Assembly: GCA_934589155.1 (NCBI GenBank)
Contig: CAKTNP010000004.1
Location: 1 to 64,000 of the forward strand
Length of the DNA stretch: 64,000 bases
Direction: 5' to 3'
Source of the DNA: an uncultured Oscillospiraceae bacterium
GTDB taxonomy: Bacteria > Bacillota > Clostridia > Oscillospirales > Oscillospiraceae
The position numbers and the translations under genes are program-made. A model generated the notes under the pieces. The model was not told where the DNA came from. It made no database searches and worked only from the letters and a program-made list of their open reading frames with translations. Positions 16,484-25,037 of the stretch are shown here, one piece after another (position 1 is the stretch's first letter; every line of letters starts with the position of its first letter).

Positions 16484-19012
16484 TTATTCCTCTTTGTCCT
16501 TCCGGTTTAGTTCCTTCCGCTCGGCCCGCTCCAATCGGCGGCGGGCCCACTCGTCGTGCCATTCCGCCTTCTGCTGGTCCAGCCAGGGGGCCATTTTCTC
16601 CCGGAATTTCCGGAGGCTGAAATCGAAGATCCCCTGCATGACCCGGTACACCGTAGGCGCCGCCACCAAAAGAACTCCCAGCACCAGCTTCCAGGCCGTG
16701 GGCAGGGTCACATACTCAAAAATACCCGGCAGATACACGAAGCAGCCCAGGATCCCCAAAATCATGCCGAAGAGCAGCAGCACCCGCTTCCAGTTAAAGG
16801 GACGGCACACATGGTACAGAACCATGATGCCCACGAAGGCCACCAGGGCCGTACAGGCGGTGTAGAGCTGATCCATAGGCATGTGGAACACGTGGAGGAA
16901 GGCCTCCGCCGCCAGCACCACAAACAAAGACGCCAGCCCGCCGGGGAAGGCCCGGCGCAGCACGTTGGACATGAAGTGGCCCTCCACCCGGTCGTAATTG
17001 GGCTCCAGGGCCAGGAAAAAGGAGGGCACGCCGATGCAGAGCGTGCTGATCATGGACAACTGGATGGGCCGCAGAGGGTAGGGGAACCCGGCGAACAGGG
17101 ACAGCAGCGCCAGAAACAGGGAGAAAATATTCTTTACCAGGAACAGAGCCGCAGCCCTCTGGATATTGTTGATGACCCGGCGGCCCTCCAGGACCACCTT
17201 GGGCATGGCGGAGAAGTCCGACCGCAGCAGCACGATCTGGGCCACCTGGCTGGCAGCCTGGCTGCCGGAGGCCATGGCGATGCCGCAGTCCGCCTCCTTC
17301 AGGGCCAGCACGTCATTGACGCCGTCGCCGGTCATGGCCACGGTGTGGCCCTGGCCCTTCAACGCCAGCACCAGCCGCCGCTTCATTTCCGGGGTCACCC
17401 GGCCAAAGACCACGCAGTCCCGGGCGGCGTTTTCCACCGCCTCGTCGGTGTCCAGAGCGGAGGCATCCACCCACCGGTCCGCCCCCTCGATCCCCGCCCG
17501 CTGGGCCACGGCGGCCACGGTTACGGGGTTATCGCCGGAGATGACCCGGATGGAGACCCCCTGCTCCGCGAAATAGCGGAAGGTCTCCGGAGCCTCGGGC
17601 CGGACCCGGTTGGTCAGCACCGCCATGGCCACGGGCCGGACGGCGGCAGGGTCCAGCTTCTCCCCGGTCTTGGGCTCCTGCCCGTAGGCGGCGATGAGCA
17701 GCACCCGGCAGCCGGACTCCGCCCAGGGCTCCGCCAGGGACCGGACCTCGTCATACCGCTCATCCAGAATGATCTCCGGGGCGCCGGAGACGAACCAGCC
17801 CCTGTCCCCGAAGCGCTGGGCGCTCCACTTGGCGGCGGAGGTAAAGGGAATGTTTCCGTCGCAGTTCCAGGGGTTTTCCCGGGAGTAGGTCTCCTTCATG
17901 GCCCGGGCGGTGTCGTTTTCCGCCTCCCCGGCGTACAGGGAGGACAAAAGGCCCTCCAAAAATTCCGGTCCGTCGCCGCCCAGGGGGATCAGCTCCTGGA
18001 CCTCCATTTTCGTCTCCGTAATGGTGCCGGTCTTGTCGGCGCAGAGCACGTCCACCCGGGCCAGGGTCTCAATGGAGTTCATGTCCTGGACCAGGACCTT
18101 CCGCCCCGCCAAAATGCGGGAAGACACGGCCATGGCCACGCTGGTCAGCAGGTACAGTCCCTCGGGGATCATGCCAACCAAGGCCGCCACCATGGACTCC
18201 ATGGAGGTCTTGAGGCCCAGGTCCAGCTTCTTGAACTGCTGGTAAAATAGGGCACAGCCCACGGGCACCAGGATGATGCCGATGAAACGGATCAAGCGGT
18301 CCAGGGACCGCATCATTTCCGACTCCGTGGCGTGGACGTTTTTCTTGGCCTCGGCGGAGAGCTTGGCGGCAAAGGCGTCGGCTCCCACCTGGGTCAGCTG
18401 GGCCCGGCCGGTGCCCGCAATGACGAAGCTGCCGGACCGGAGGCTATCCCCGGGCTTTTTCACAATGGCGTCGGATTCGCCGGTGATGAGAGACTCGTTG
18501 ACCTGGAGCTCCCCTTCCCGCAGCACGCCGTCGGCGCAGATCTGGTCGCCGGCGCCGAAGATCACGATGTCGTCCCGGACCAGCAGGTCCGACCGCGCCG
18601 TCAGCTCCACCCCCTCCCGGACCACCCGGTAGGCCTGGGCCGCCACCAGGGTCAGCTTGTCCACCGCCCGCTTGGCCCGGATCTCCTGGAAGGTGCCGAT
18701 GATGAGGTTCACAAAGGCCACCAGCAGGAAGGTCATGTTCTTATAAGAGCCCACCAGGGCCAGGCACACCGCCAGCACCACGAACACCAGGTTGAAAATG
18801 GTGCAGACGTTCTCCCGGATGATCTGTCCGTCAGACTTGCTGGGACTCTCTCCGGGGACGTTGCTCCACCCGGCCTCCTGCCGGAGCCGGTATTCCTCCA
18901 TGGTCAGTCCCGCCTGGGGATCCGGATCCACCCGGGCCACCTCCTGCCGCAGGATGGGGCCCTTGGGCCGCCGCCTTTGGGAAGGGGTCCCGGCCCCGTC
19001 TTTCTTTGCCAC
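16484..19012 (-). CDS. Cation-transporting P-type ATPase (CtpE-like, probably calcium)
   Basis: An 842-residue P2-type ATPase in the plasma membrane. Visible motifs: TGES in the actuator domain (LITGESDAI), the PEGL ion-binding motif in the fourth membrane segment (MIPEGLYLL), the phosphorylation motif DKTGTITETK near residue 330, and TGDGVNDVLALKEADCGIAM in the P domain. The closest named type I recall is mycobacterial CtpE, a calcium importer/exporter-type pump; the ion is an inference from PEGL. The N-terminal 35 residues are basic and cytoplasmic. Start is GTG 19012 with AGAGGAGAAAACACC upstream. Last gene of an operon with the HD protein and thiN. Confidence 0.9.
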   Translation of the reverse strand: MAKKDGAGTPSQRRRPKGPILRQEVARVDPDPQAGLTMEEYRLRQEAGWSNVPGESPSKSDGQIIRENVCTIFNLVFVVLAVCLALVGSYKNMTFLLVAFVNLIIGTFQEIRAKRAVDKLTLVAAQAYRVVREGVELTARSDLLVRDDIVIFGAGDQICADGVLREGELQVNESLITGESDAIVKKPGDSLRSGSFVIAGTGRAQLTQVGADAFAAKLSAEAKKNVHATESEMMRSLDRLIRFIGIILVPVGCALFYQQFKKLDLGLKTSMESMVAALVGMIPEGLYLLTSVAMAVSSRILAGRKVLVQDMNSIETLARVDVLCADKTGTITETKMEVQELIPLGGDGPEFLEGLLSSLYAGEAENDTARAMKETYSRENPWNCDGNIPFTSAAKWSAQRFGDRGWFVSGAPEIILDERYDEVRSLAEPWAESGCRVLLIAAYGQEPKTGEKLDPAAVRPVAMAVLTNRVRPEAPETFRYFAEQGVSIRVISGDNPVTVAAVAQRAGIEGADRWVDASALDTDEAVENAARDCVVFGRVTPEMKRRLVLALKGQGHTVAMTGDGVNDVLALKEADCGIAMASGSQAASQVAQIVLLRSDFSAMPKVVLEGRRVINNIQRAAALFLVKNIFSLFLALLSLFAGFPYPLRPIQLSMISTLCIGVPSFFLALEPNYDRVEGHFMSNVLRRAFPGGLASLFVVLAAEAFLHVFHMPMDQLYTACTALVAFVGIMVLYHVCRPFNWKRVLLLFGMILGILGCFVYLPGIFEYVTLPTAWKLVLGVLLVAAPTVYRVMQGIFDFSLRKFREKMAPWLDQQKAEWHDEWARRRLERAERKELNRKDKEE

Positions 19013-19029
19013 GGTGTTTTCTCCTCTCG

Positions 19030-19677
19030 TCAGAACTGAGTGGTTTGGGGCAGCCCCGCCTGCCGGGGCCAGAGCACCAAAAGGCTCCCCCGCTCCACGG
19101 AAACTTCCCCGGGCTCCCCCACAAAATGATTGCTGACCCCCAGGGGAAAGGCCGCCGTCAGGCTGCCCTTTTCCAGGGGGTACTGTAAATTCCGAATGGT
19201 GACGCCCTCTGCGTCCGGCCCCAGGCAGAACACGGAGATAATGCCCCGGGCAGCTTTGGGAAACCGCAGGCCGCCGTTTTTGACCACCGCCGCCATGGTA
19301 TCCACCCCGGCCAGGACGCCGAAGGCGCCGCGCTCCGCCAAAAAGGCCAGAGCCTGGAAGTTGGCCACGGCATGGTCCAGCCGGGGCCCGTCCAGGGCGC
19401 CGTAGAGCAGGAACCGCCGGTATCCCCGGCGCAGCCCCTCCCGCAGAGCCAGCATGCTGTCGGTATCGTCCTTTTCCACGGGATACCGCAGCACATTATC
19501 CCCCGCCGGGGTCCGGCCCAGGGAGTCAAAATCCCCCAGGATTACCTGGGGCTCCAGGCCCAGGCTTTGGGCATAGGCCAAGCCGCCGTCGGCGGCGATC
19601 ACCAGGTCCCTGGGGCCGATGGGCTCCGCCAGGCCGCCGAACTGCCCGGCGCAGAAAATGACGCAGGTCCCTTCCAT
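19030..19677 (-). CDS. thiN: Thiamine pyrophosphokinase
   Basis: Transfers pyrophosphate from ATP to thiamine, giving the cofactor thiamine diphosphate. The 215-residue chain has the family landmarks ADGGLAYA, LGDFDSLG, the substrate motif EKDDTDSMLAL and LDGPRLDHAVAN, with the C-terminal beta domain. Its start lies one base after the HD gene stop; there is no clear ribosome binding site of its own (only GAGCAGCAGC), so it probably depends on translational coupling. It precedes the P-type ATPase by 17 bases. Confidence 0.93.
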   Translation of the reverse strand: MEGTCVIFCAGQFGGLAEPIGPRDLVIAADGGLAYAQSLGLEPQVILGDFDSLGRTPAGDNVLRYPVEKDDTDSMLALREGLRRGYRRFLLYGALDGPRLDHAVANFQALAFLAERGAFGVLAGVDTMAAVVKNGGLRFPKAARGIISVFCLGPDAEGVTIRNLQYPLEKGSLTAAFPLGVSNHFVGEPGEVSVERGSLLVLWPRQAGLPQTTQF

Positions 19678-19678
19678 C

Positions 19679-20338
19679 TTAAATCAGCTGCTGCTCGTTG
19701 ATGATGAGCTTGAACTGGAGGCCCAGACGCTCCGCCGCCTTCCGGCACAGGATCATCCGCTCCATGAAAATTTCAAAATAATCCATGACGGAGCCGAACT
19801 TGGTCTCTACCGTCAGCTTCAGCTTCACGATGGTCTTTTCCTCGTTGATCTTCAGGGCAGACTTTTTCACGGAGTAATTCACCCGGTCGTGAATGTCAAA
19901 GCTGGCGATGTCCGTATTCCGGACCCGGCTCCGGCGCACGTCGGCCTTGTCCGCCAGGATCAGGGCCGCCGCCACGGCGTTGACGGGCACGCCGGTGCCC
20001 TCGTCATGGTTGCCTACGGCGGTAACGATGGTGGCGATCTCCCCGGGGTCACAGCCCATGTCGTTGAGAATGCTCCAGACCATAATGGCGCCGGACTGAG
20101 AGTGGTTCTTCCGGTTCACCAGGTTGCCGATATCGTGGAGATACCCGGCGATCTTCACCAGCTCCACGGTGCGGGCGGGATAGCCCAGGGTCTCCAGAAT
20201 ATAGCCTGCCGTCTCCGCTACGTGCATCACATGGGCGAAGCTGTGCTCCGTATAGCCCAGGGCCCCCAGAGAGGCGTCGGCCTGCTCGATATAGGTCTTG
20301 ATGGTCTCGCTTTTGGTGATCTCTTCATAGGTCAACAT
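19679..20338 (-). CDS. HD-domain phosphohydrolase
   Basis: A 219-residue soluble protein with the HD metal-dependent phosphohydrolase fold: HSFAHVMHV gives the first His, GYLHDIGN the His-Asp pair, NHSQSGA and VGNHDEGTG further His residues and ILADKADV the final Asp. Substrates of such stand-alone HD proteins include nucleotides and phosphate esters; none can be assigned here. The start is firm (AAAGGAGGTCCATT). It is the first gene of the operon with thiN and the ATPase. Confidence 0.85.
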   Translation of the reverse strand: MLTYEEITKSETIKTYIEQADASLGALGYTEHSFAHVMHVAETAGYILETLGYPARTVELVKIAGYLHDIGNLVNRKNHSQSGAIMVWSILNDMGCDPGEIATIVTAVGNHDEGTGVPVNAVAAALILADKADVRRSRVRNTDIASFDIHDRVNYSVKKSALKINEEKTIVKLKLTVETKFGSVMDYFEIFMERMILCRKAAERLGLQFKLIINEQQLI

Positions 20339-20390
20339 AATGGACCTCCTTTATTCCCGGCCCGGCAGAAAAACACCCAATTCCACCCGG

Positions 20391-20396
20391 ATTATA
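20391..20396 (-). promoter_or_regulatory. -10 box of the HD-thiN-ATPase operon
   Basis: Minus-strand TATAAT about 50 bases upstream of the HD gene; a weak -35 (TTTTCC, 20414-20419) is at 17 bases. Confidence 0.5.
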
Positions 20397-20494
20397 CCAC
20401 ATTGCCCCCACAGGGAAAAGAGCCAGACTATAAATTCTTTATTAACTTTCCCTTCATATTGCATAAAGGCCAGGCCCGGACCCGGCGGAATGGC

Positions 20495-20526
20495 AAAAAA
20501 ACAGGGCCGGAGGGCGCTCCGGTCCC
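20495..20526 (-). terminator. Terminator of the kinase-MATE operon
   Basis: Stem 20504-20512 with 20517-20526 (one bulged base), followed on the minus strand by seven T residues. Confidence 0.85.
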
Positions 20527-20536
20527 GTTTTGATTT

Positions 20537-21889
20537 TTACCGTGCGGACACGGTCTTTTGCTCCTTGGTCAGCATCCAGGGTCCCCGGCCGTAGAACACG
20601 ACAGACAGCACCGTGGCAATGGTCCAGCCGATGGGCCAGGCCAGCCAGATGCCCAGGGTCCCCAGGGATACCGACAGGATCTTTGCCAGCACCACCCGGA
20701 GGATCAGATCCGTGAAGGTAGCCGCCATGAACTGCTTCATCAGGCCCGCCCCCCGGAGGATGCCGTCAGACACCAGCTTGGCGGATACCACGAAGTAGAA
20801 GGGCGCCAGCACCCGCAGAAACTGGAGCCCGGTCTGCATGGCCTGGCCCGTGGGGTTATCCAGGAAAATAAGGAGCAGATACCGGCCCGCCAGCAGGTAC
20901 AGAGCCACCAGAGGCAGGCACAGGATCCACACCAGCTTCAACCCTGCCTTGAAGCCCGCCCGGACCCGATCCAGCTTCAAAGCGCCCACATTCTGGGCGG
21001 TGTAGTTGGACACGCCGTTGCCCAGGGTGGTAAAGGAAGTGATCACCAGGTTGTTGAGCTTCACCGCGGCGGAATATCCGGCCATAACGCTGGCGCCGAA
21101 GGTATTGATCACGCCCTGGATCACGATATTGCCCACGGAAATGAAACTCTGCTGCAAAATACTGGGGACCGCCACCACGGCGATCTTCTTGAACAGGGGC
21201 CAGGAGAAGGCCTTGGGCTTCTCCGTGGTCTGGATGGCGGCGAACCGCCGGAACACCACCACCACGGCCATCACACAGCTGACGCCCTGGCACAGGAAAG
21301 TGGCCCAGGCCACGCCGGCCACGCCCATCTTGAAGGCCGTGACGAAGAGAATATCCACGGCGATATTGGACAAAGAGGAGACCGCCAGGAAGTAAAACGG
21401 AGTCTTGGAGTCTCCCAGGGCCGAGAAAATACCGGTGGCAACATTATAGTAGAACACAAAGGGCAGACCAAGAATGTAAATATCCAGGTACAGCTTGGAG
21501 TCCGGCAGAATATCCTCCGGGGTGTGGATCAGCCGCAGCAGGTCCGTGCAGAACAGGCCGCCGATGGCCATCAGCAGGAGGCACACCACGCCGCTGGCAA
21601 TCAGGGTGGTGTACACCGCGGTCTTCAGGTCGCTCATGCGCCGGGCGCCGAAGAGCTGGGACACAATGACGGAGCAGCCGATGTTGCAGCCGAAGGCGAA
21701 GGCGATGAAGATCAGGGTGATCTCGTAGCTGTTGCCTACGGCGGCCAGGGCGTTTTCGCCTACGAATTTCCCGGCTACGAAGCTGTCGGCCAGGTTATAT
21801 AGCTGCTGGAAAATAATGCTGCCGAAGAGGGGCAGGCAGAATTTCCACAGCACCGAGCCGGGCTTGCCCACGGTCAGATCCTTATTCAT
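20537..21889 (-). CDS. MATE family efflux transporter
   Basis: A 450-residue membrane protein with 12 hydrophobic segments in two similar halves, typical of MATE exporters that expel drugs or metabolites in exchange for Na+ or H+. The start of each half shows the family pattern (GSVLWKFCLPLFGSIIFQQLYNLADSFVAGKFVG region; VPSILQQSFISVGNIVIQG in the second half). The start overlaps the end of the kinase-like gene by eight bases, so they are translated together. A LysR regulator is divergent from this pair and is the likely controller. Substrate unknown. Confidence 0.9.
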   Translation of the reverse strand: MNKDLTVGKPGSVLWKFCLPLFGSIIFQQLYNLADSFVAGKFVGENALAAVGNSYEITLIFIAFAFGCNIGCSVIVSQLFGARRMSDLKTAVYTTLIASGVVCLLLMAIGGLFCTDLLRLIHTPEDILPDSKLYLDIYILGLPFVFYYNVATGIFSALGDSKTPFYFLAVSSLSNIAVDILFVTAFKMGVAGVAWATFLCQGVSCVMAVVVVFRRFAAIQTTEKPKAFSWPLFKKIAVVAVPSILQQSFISVGNIVIQGVINTFGASVMAGYSAAVKLNNLVITSFTTLGNGVSNYTAQNVGALKLDRVRAGFKAGLKLVWILCLPLVALYLLAGRYLLLIFLDNPTGQAMQTGLQFLRVLAPFYFVVSAKLVSDGILRGAGLMKQFMAATFTDLILRVVLAKILSVSLGTLGIWLAWPIGWTIATVLSVVFYGRGPWMLTKEQKTVSAR

Positions 21890-22517
21890 GGGACTGCACC
21901 CCCCATCCCTTCCGCGCCAGGTCCGCGATCAGCTCCGCGGCCCCCCGGATCCCCAGGGCGCTGGTGGAAAGCATCAGGTCATAGCTCTCGGGCTTGCCCC
22001 AGTCGGTCATGGAGTAAAAATCAAAATAGCGGCGGCGCATCCGGTCCACCTTGTCCATCCGCTCCCGGGCGGCATGGCGGCTCAGGCCGTTCCGCTCCGC
22101 GATCCGGGCGATCCGGTCCTCCTCCCGGGCGTATAGGAACACGGAAAGGACCCCTTCCCGCCCCGCCAGGATGGAGGAGGCACAGCGGCCGATTATGACG
22201 GAGGATCCCTGGTCCGCAATGTCCTCAATGGTCCGCTTTTCCGTCTCAAAGGCCGAATCCCCGGCGGAATAAAACAGGTTGCCCATGTCCGCAGCGTCGG
22301 CAAAGCAGTTGCCGCTGAAGGGCAGGATCACGTCCCCGGTCAGTTTCTCGTCGTTTCTTTCCAAAAAGCCCTGATCCATGCCGCTTTCCTTGGCGGCCTT
22401 CTGGATCAGCAGCTTGTCATAGCAGGTGACCCCCAGCTTCTGGGCCACAAGCTCCCCTACCTCCCGGCCGCCGCTGCCGTACCGGCGGCCGATGCAGACC
22501 GTAACATGTCGTTCCAT
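21882..22517 (-). CDS. Cytidylate kinase-like protein
   Basis: A 211-residue nucleotide kinase of the cytidylate kinase-like family. The P-loop is GRRYGSGGREVGELVA near the N-terminus; a lid-like region contains REEDRIARIAERNGLSRHAARERMDKVDRMRRRYFDFY, with the Arg-rich string of the family. True cytidylate kinase is usually encoded elsewhere with ribosomal protein S1, so this paralog probably has another substrate. ATG 22517 has AGAGGAGG upstream. It is first in an operon with the MATE exporter, an arrangement I have no functional explanation for. Confidence 0.82.
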   Translation of the reverse strand: MERHVTVCIGRRYGSGGREVGELVAQKLGVTCYDKLLIQKAAKESGMDQGFLERNDEKLTGDVILPFSGNCFADAADMGNLFYSAGDSAFETEKRTIEDIADQGSSVIIGRCASSILAGREGVLSVFLYAREEDRIARIAERNGLSRHAARERMDKVDRMRRRYFDFYSMTDWGKPESYDLMLSTSALGIRGAAELIADLARKGWGVQSHE

Positions 22518-22561
22518 GGTGAATCCTCCTCTCGGCGGCATTGACACCGCCAAACGGGTAC

Positions 22562-22590
22562 AGTATAATCCTCTATAAGAAATATGTAAA
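22562..22590 (-). promoter_or_regulatory. Promoter of the kinase-MATE operon
   Basis: Minus-strand TTTACA (22585-22590), 17-base spacer, TATACT (22562-22567). Confidence 0.7.
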
Positions 22591-22609
22591 ATATATCATG
22601 CACATATTT
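22580..22609. promoter_or_regulatory. Inverted repeat, candidate LysR operator
   Basis: AAATATGT (22580-22587) and its exact complement ACATATTT (22602-22609) are separated by 14 bases. The left arm covers the -35 of the kinase-MATE promoter and the whole lies 30-60 bases before lysR, the usual place for a LysR-type operator. Confidence 0.5.
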
Positions 22610-22637
22610 GTCATTCTTTTTTGATATGGTGAATTCT

Positions 22638-23534
22638 ATGAATATCAGCTACGATCACTACCGGGTTTTTTACTTTGTCGCCAATTGCAAGAACATCACC
22701 CAGGCCGCCAAGGCCCTGTATCTGAGCCAGCCCAACGTCACCCGAACCATTCGGCTGCTGGAGCAGGAGCTGGGCTGCGCCCTGTTCCTCCGGTCCCGCC
22801 GGGGTGTGACCCTGACCCCCGAGGGAGAACTGCTGCTGCGCCACGTAGCCCCGGCGGTGGAGCATCTGGAGGCGGCCCAACGGGAGCTGACCCTGGAGCA
22901 GGAGCTGCGCCAGGGCTTCGTCTCCATCGGCGCCAGCGAGGCCGCCCTGCGTTGCCTGCTGCTGCCGGTATTGAAGAGCTTCCGGCAACGGTATCCCGGC
23001 ATCCGGGTCCGGGTCTCCAACCACTCCACCCCCCAGGCCCTTCGGTCCCTGGAGGAGGGGCTGGTGGACCTAGCGGTGGTCACCACGCCTCTGGACCTGC
23101 CCGCGGGCATGGAGCAGACCCCCCTGCGCAGGATTCGGGAGGTCCCCATCTGCGCCGGGTCCTACGCCGCCGCACTGCGGGGCCCCGTGACCCTGGCGGA
23201 TCTGTCCCGGTATCCTCTCATCAGCCTGGGCCGGGAGACCATGACCTACCGCCTGTATTCCCAGTGGTTCTCCCGGCACGGCCTGCCCTACCACCCGGAG
23301 GTGGAGGCCGCCACGGCGGACCAGATCCTGCCCATGGTGAAAAACTACCTGGGCGTGGGCTTCGTGCCGGAGGAATTTCTGAAGGACGACACGGACTCCC
23401 GGTCCCTGACCAGGCTGGAACTGACGGAGCCGGTGCCCGGCCGGGAGATCTGCCTGGTAAAGCGGTCCGGCCGGGTCCTGCCCATTGCCGCCCAGCGGTT
23501 CGAGGATCTGCTACACGCCGCCCATAGCCCGTAA
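22638..23534 (+). CDS. LysR-family transcriptional regulator
   Basis: A 298-residue LysR-type regulator: winged helix-turn-helix at about 4-62 (ITQAAKALYLSQPNVTRTIRLLEQELGCALFLRSRRG is the recognition region) and a periplasmic-binding-protein-like effector domain from about 90. I chose ATG 22638 (MNISYDHYR), where the family homology begins; in-frame starts at 22608 and 22626 are possible. It is divergent from the kinase-MATE operon, with an inverted repeat between them, so control of the exporter is likely. The effector is unknown. Confidence 0.9.
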   Translation: MNISYDHYRVFYFVANCKNITQAAKALYLSQPNVTRTIRLLEQELGCALFLRSRRGVTLTPEGELLLRHVAPAVEHLEAAQRELTLEQELRQGFVSIGASEAALRCLLLPVLKSFRQRYPGIRVRVSNHSTPQALRSLEEGLVDLAVVTTPLDLPAGMEQTPLRRIREVPICAGSYAAALRGPVTLADLSRYPLISLGRETMTYRLYSQWFSRHGLPYHPEVEAATADQILPMVKNYLGVGFVPEEFLKDDTDSRSLTRLELTEPVPGREICLVKRSGRVLPIAAQRFEDLLHAAHSP

Positions 23535-23544
23535 CCCATAAAAA

Positions 23545-23563
23545 GAGGAGCCAGAGGCTCCTC
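23545..23563 (+). terminator. Hairpin after lysR
   Basis: GAGGAGCC (23545-23552) pairs perfectly with GGCTCCTC (23556-23563), starting 10 bases after the lysR stop. A run of A precedes and no T run follows, so it could also serve the opposing strand. Confidence 0.55.
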
Positions 23564-23569
23564 TGAGGC

Positions 23570-23655
23570 TGTCGAAAAACCCCGTTGGGGTTTTTCGACA
23601 AGAAGATTACAGCCCGCTGCGCGCACAAATTGTCCGCCAATGACGGGCAATTTGC
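23570..23655. repeat. Paired long hairpins between convergent genes
   Basis: TGTCGAAAAACCCC (23570-23583) pairs perfectly with 23587-23600, and about 25 bases on a second stem, CAAATTGTCC with GGGCAATTTG (about 23626-23654), follows. The stretch 23566-23695 carries no gene. It lies between lysR and the DUF2284 gene, which converge, and looks like a dispersed hairpin repeat of Clostridia; the first hairpin may also end transcription from both sides. Confidence 0.6.
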
Positions 23656-23696
23656 ACACTTGCGGTCTGAGCGGAGCTAAAAGCCCCCTTATAGCC

Positions 23697-24224
23697 CTAT
23701 TTCAAGACGATCATGCTGAAGATCTGTAAATTATGGGGATCCCAGGTGAACGCCATGCCGCAGCGCTTGGCCAGCTCCGCCACGTCCACGCAGTAGGCGG
23801 ACATGCAGCTGAACCGCCGCTTTGGGTCGGCGCAGGGCTCCCCCAGGGCCATACGGCAGGGGGAACATAAATTGCAGCAGCTTCCCCCGACGCAGAGTCC
23901 CGGCTCCGGCAGGCTGTCATTCAGCTCCAGCATGGCCCCGTTATGCTCCGCCTTGGCCCGGCGGATGGCCTCATGATCCTCATAGCCCCCAATGGGCCGC
24001 CGGCTTTTCAGCACCAGCGCCCGCCGCCCGGCCCGGAGCCTCATCTCCATTTCCCGGGGCGTGCCGCAGGTGGGGGGACAGGAATAGTTGGCCCCATACT
24101 GGCCGCAGCGGTTTTCTTCACAAAAGGGCCGGAATTTGGCGTCCACCGGGATCGCCGCCGCATCAATGACAGCGGCGGTAAAGCCCCGGGCCTCCGCCAA
24201 CCGGATCAACTCTTCATCGGACAT
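23697..24224 (-). CDS. DUF2284 cysteine-rich metal-binding protein
   Basis: A 175-residue soluble protein of DUF2284. It carries many Cys: CEENRCGQYGANYSCPPTCG near the N-terminus, and CVGGSCCNLCSPC plus C residues around MALGEPCADPKRRFSC further on, which probably bind one or more iron-sulfur clusters or other metals. The family has no known reaction. I chose ATG 24224 because AAAAAGGAGG lies nine bases upstream; ATG 24245, seven codons earlier, would place that site within the gene. A promoter-like TTGCAC-17-TATGGT precedes it. Confidence 0.85.
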   Translation of the reverse strand: MSDEELIRLAEARGFTAAVIDAAAIPVDAKFRPFCEENRCGQYGANYSCPPTCGTPREMEMRLRAGRRALVLKSRRPIGGYEDHEAIRRAKAEHNGAMLELNDSLPEPGLCVGGSCCNLCSPCRMALGEPCADPKRRFSCMSAYCVDVAELAKRCGMAFTWDPHNLQIFSMIVLK

Positions 24225-24331
24225 TGCCCTCGCCTCCTTTTTCATTTATACCATACCACGGTTCCCGGGAAAGTGCAAATCCCCAGGCCGAAGAGTTGAA
24301 ATCTGCAAGCCCCGAAAAATTTTTGGAATTT

Positions 24332-24358
24332 TTAGCACTCTCCCCTTGTCAGTGCTAA
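24332..24358. promoter_or_regulatory. CIRCE operator (HrcA site) before hsp20
   Basis: TTAGCACTC (24332-24340), nine bases, CAGTGCTAA (24350-24358): 17 of 18 positions match the CIRCE consensus TTAGCACTC-N9-GAGTGCTAA, the binding site of the heat-shock repressor HrcA. It overlaps the -35 of the hsp20 promoter. Confidence 0.92.
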
Positions 24359-24373
24359 AATCAGTGCTATAGT
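24346..24373 (+). promoter_or_regulatory. hsp20 promoter
   Basis: TTGTCA (24346-24351), 16-base spacer, TATAGT (24368-24373). The -35 lies inside the CIRCE element, so HrcA would block polymerase. Confidence 0.75.
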
Positions 24374-24466
24374 ATAGACGTGTTCCGGAAAGGGACCTGA
24401 GAGGGGCCCCGGAGGGAACCAAGCCCCGAGAGATCGGGAGCCGGCGCAGGGCGCCGGCGAGAAGAG

Positions 24467-24501
24467 TTTCTCCCCGCCGACGGTGCGCGATTTTGGAGGA
24501 A
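24467..24501 (+). promoter_or_regulatory. Possible ribosome-site-masking hairpin in hsp20 leader
   Basis: TTTCTCC (24467-24473) can pair with GGAGGAA (24495-24501), which contains the ribosome binding site of hsp20. The leader is about 130 bases long and also holds a GC hairpin (CCGGCG/CGCCGG, 24441-24458). Such masking is how heat-shock RNA thermometers work; here it is only a base-pairing observation. Confidence 0.4.
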
Positions 24502-24507
24502 TGACTT

Positions 24508-24954
24508 ATGTTGCCCAGCATTTTCAGTGAGAATCTGTTTGATGATATGTTTGACCGCGCCTTTGACATGGACGCCATGTTCGGCGGTCGGAATCCCCTG
24601 TATGGCAAGCACGCAAAGAACCTGATGAAGACCGATGTCCGGGAGACCGAGAACACCTATGAACTGGACATTGACCTGCCCGGCTTCAAGAAGGACGAGA
24701 TCCAGGTGGAGCTGGAGGACGGTTATCTCACCATCCGGGCCGAGAAGGGCGTGGACAAGGACGAGACCGACAAGAAGGGCCGCTACATCCGTCAGGAGCG
24801 CTACGCCGGTGCTCTGAGCCGCAGCTTCTATGTGGGCCAGAACATTACGGTGGAGGACATGAACGCCAAGTTTGAAAACGGCATCCTGCAGATTTCCGTG
24901 CCCAAGGCGGCACAGAAGCAGCTGCCCAAGAAGAACGTTCTCGCCATTGAGTAA
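24508..24954 (+). CDS. Hsp20/alpha-crystallin small heat-shock protein
   Basis: An ATP-independent chaperone that holds unfolding proteins in large oligomers. The 148-residue chain has a short hydrophobic N-terminal arm, the alpha-crystallin domain (about 38-135, with [20 protein letters not shown] and [12 protein letters not shown]) and a C-terminal anchoring tail NVLAIE, a variant of the I/L-x-I/L motif. GGAGGA is seven bases upstream of ATG 24508. Expression is under HrcA through the CIRCE element. A terminator follows directly, so it is monocistronic. Confidence 0.96.
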   Translation: MLPSIFSENLFDDMFDRAFDMDAMFGGRNPLYGKHAKNLMKTDVRETENTYELDIDLPGFKKDEIQVELEDGYLTIRAEKGVDKDETDKKGRYIRQERYAGALSRSFYVGQNITVEDMNAKFENGILQISVPKAAQKQLPKKNVLAIE

Positions 24955-24966
24955 GGGACCCTTCGG

Positions 24967-24996
24967 GGGCGCAGCCTATGGGCTGCGCCCTTTTTT
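24967..24996 (+). terminator. Terminator of hsp20
   Basis: GGGCGCAGCC (24967-24976) pairs with GGCTGCGCCC (24981-24990), followed by six T residues. Confidence 0.93.
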
Positions 24997-25037
24997 ATGC
25001 CGCAGGGCCGGAGCTTTCCCCGGTTCTGCGGTTTTTC

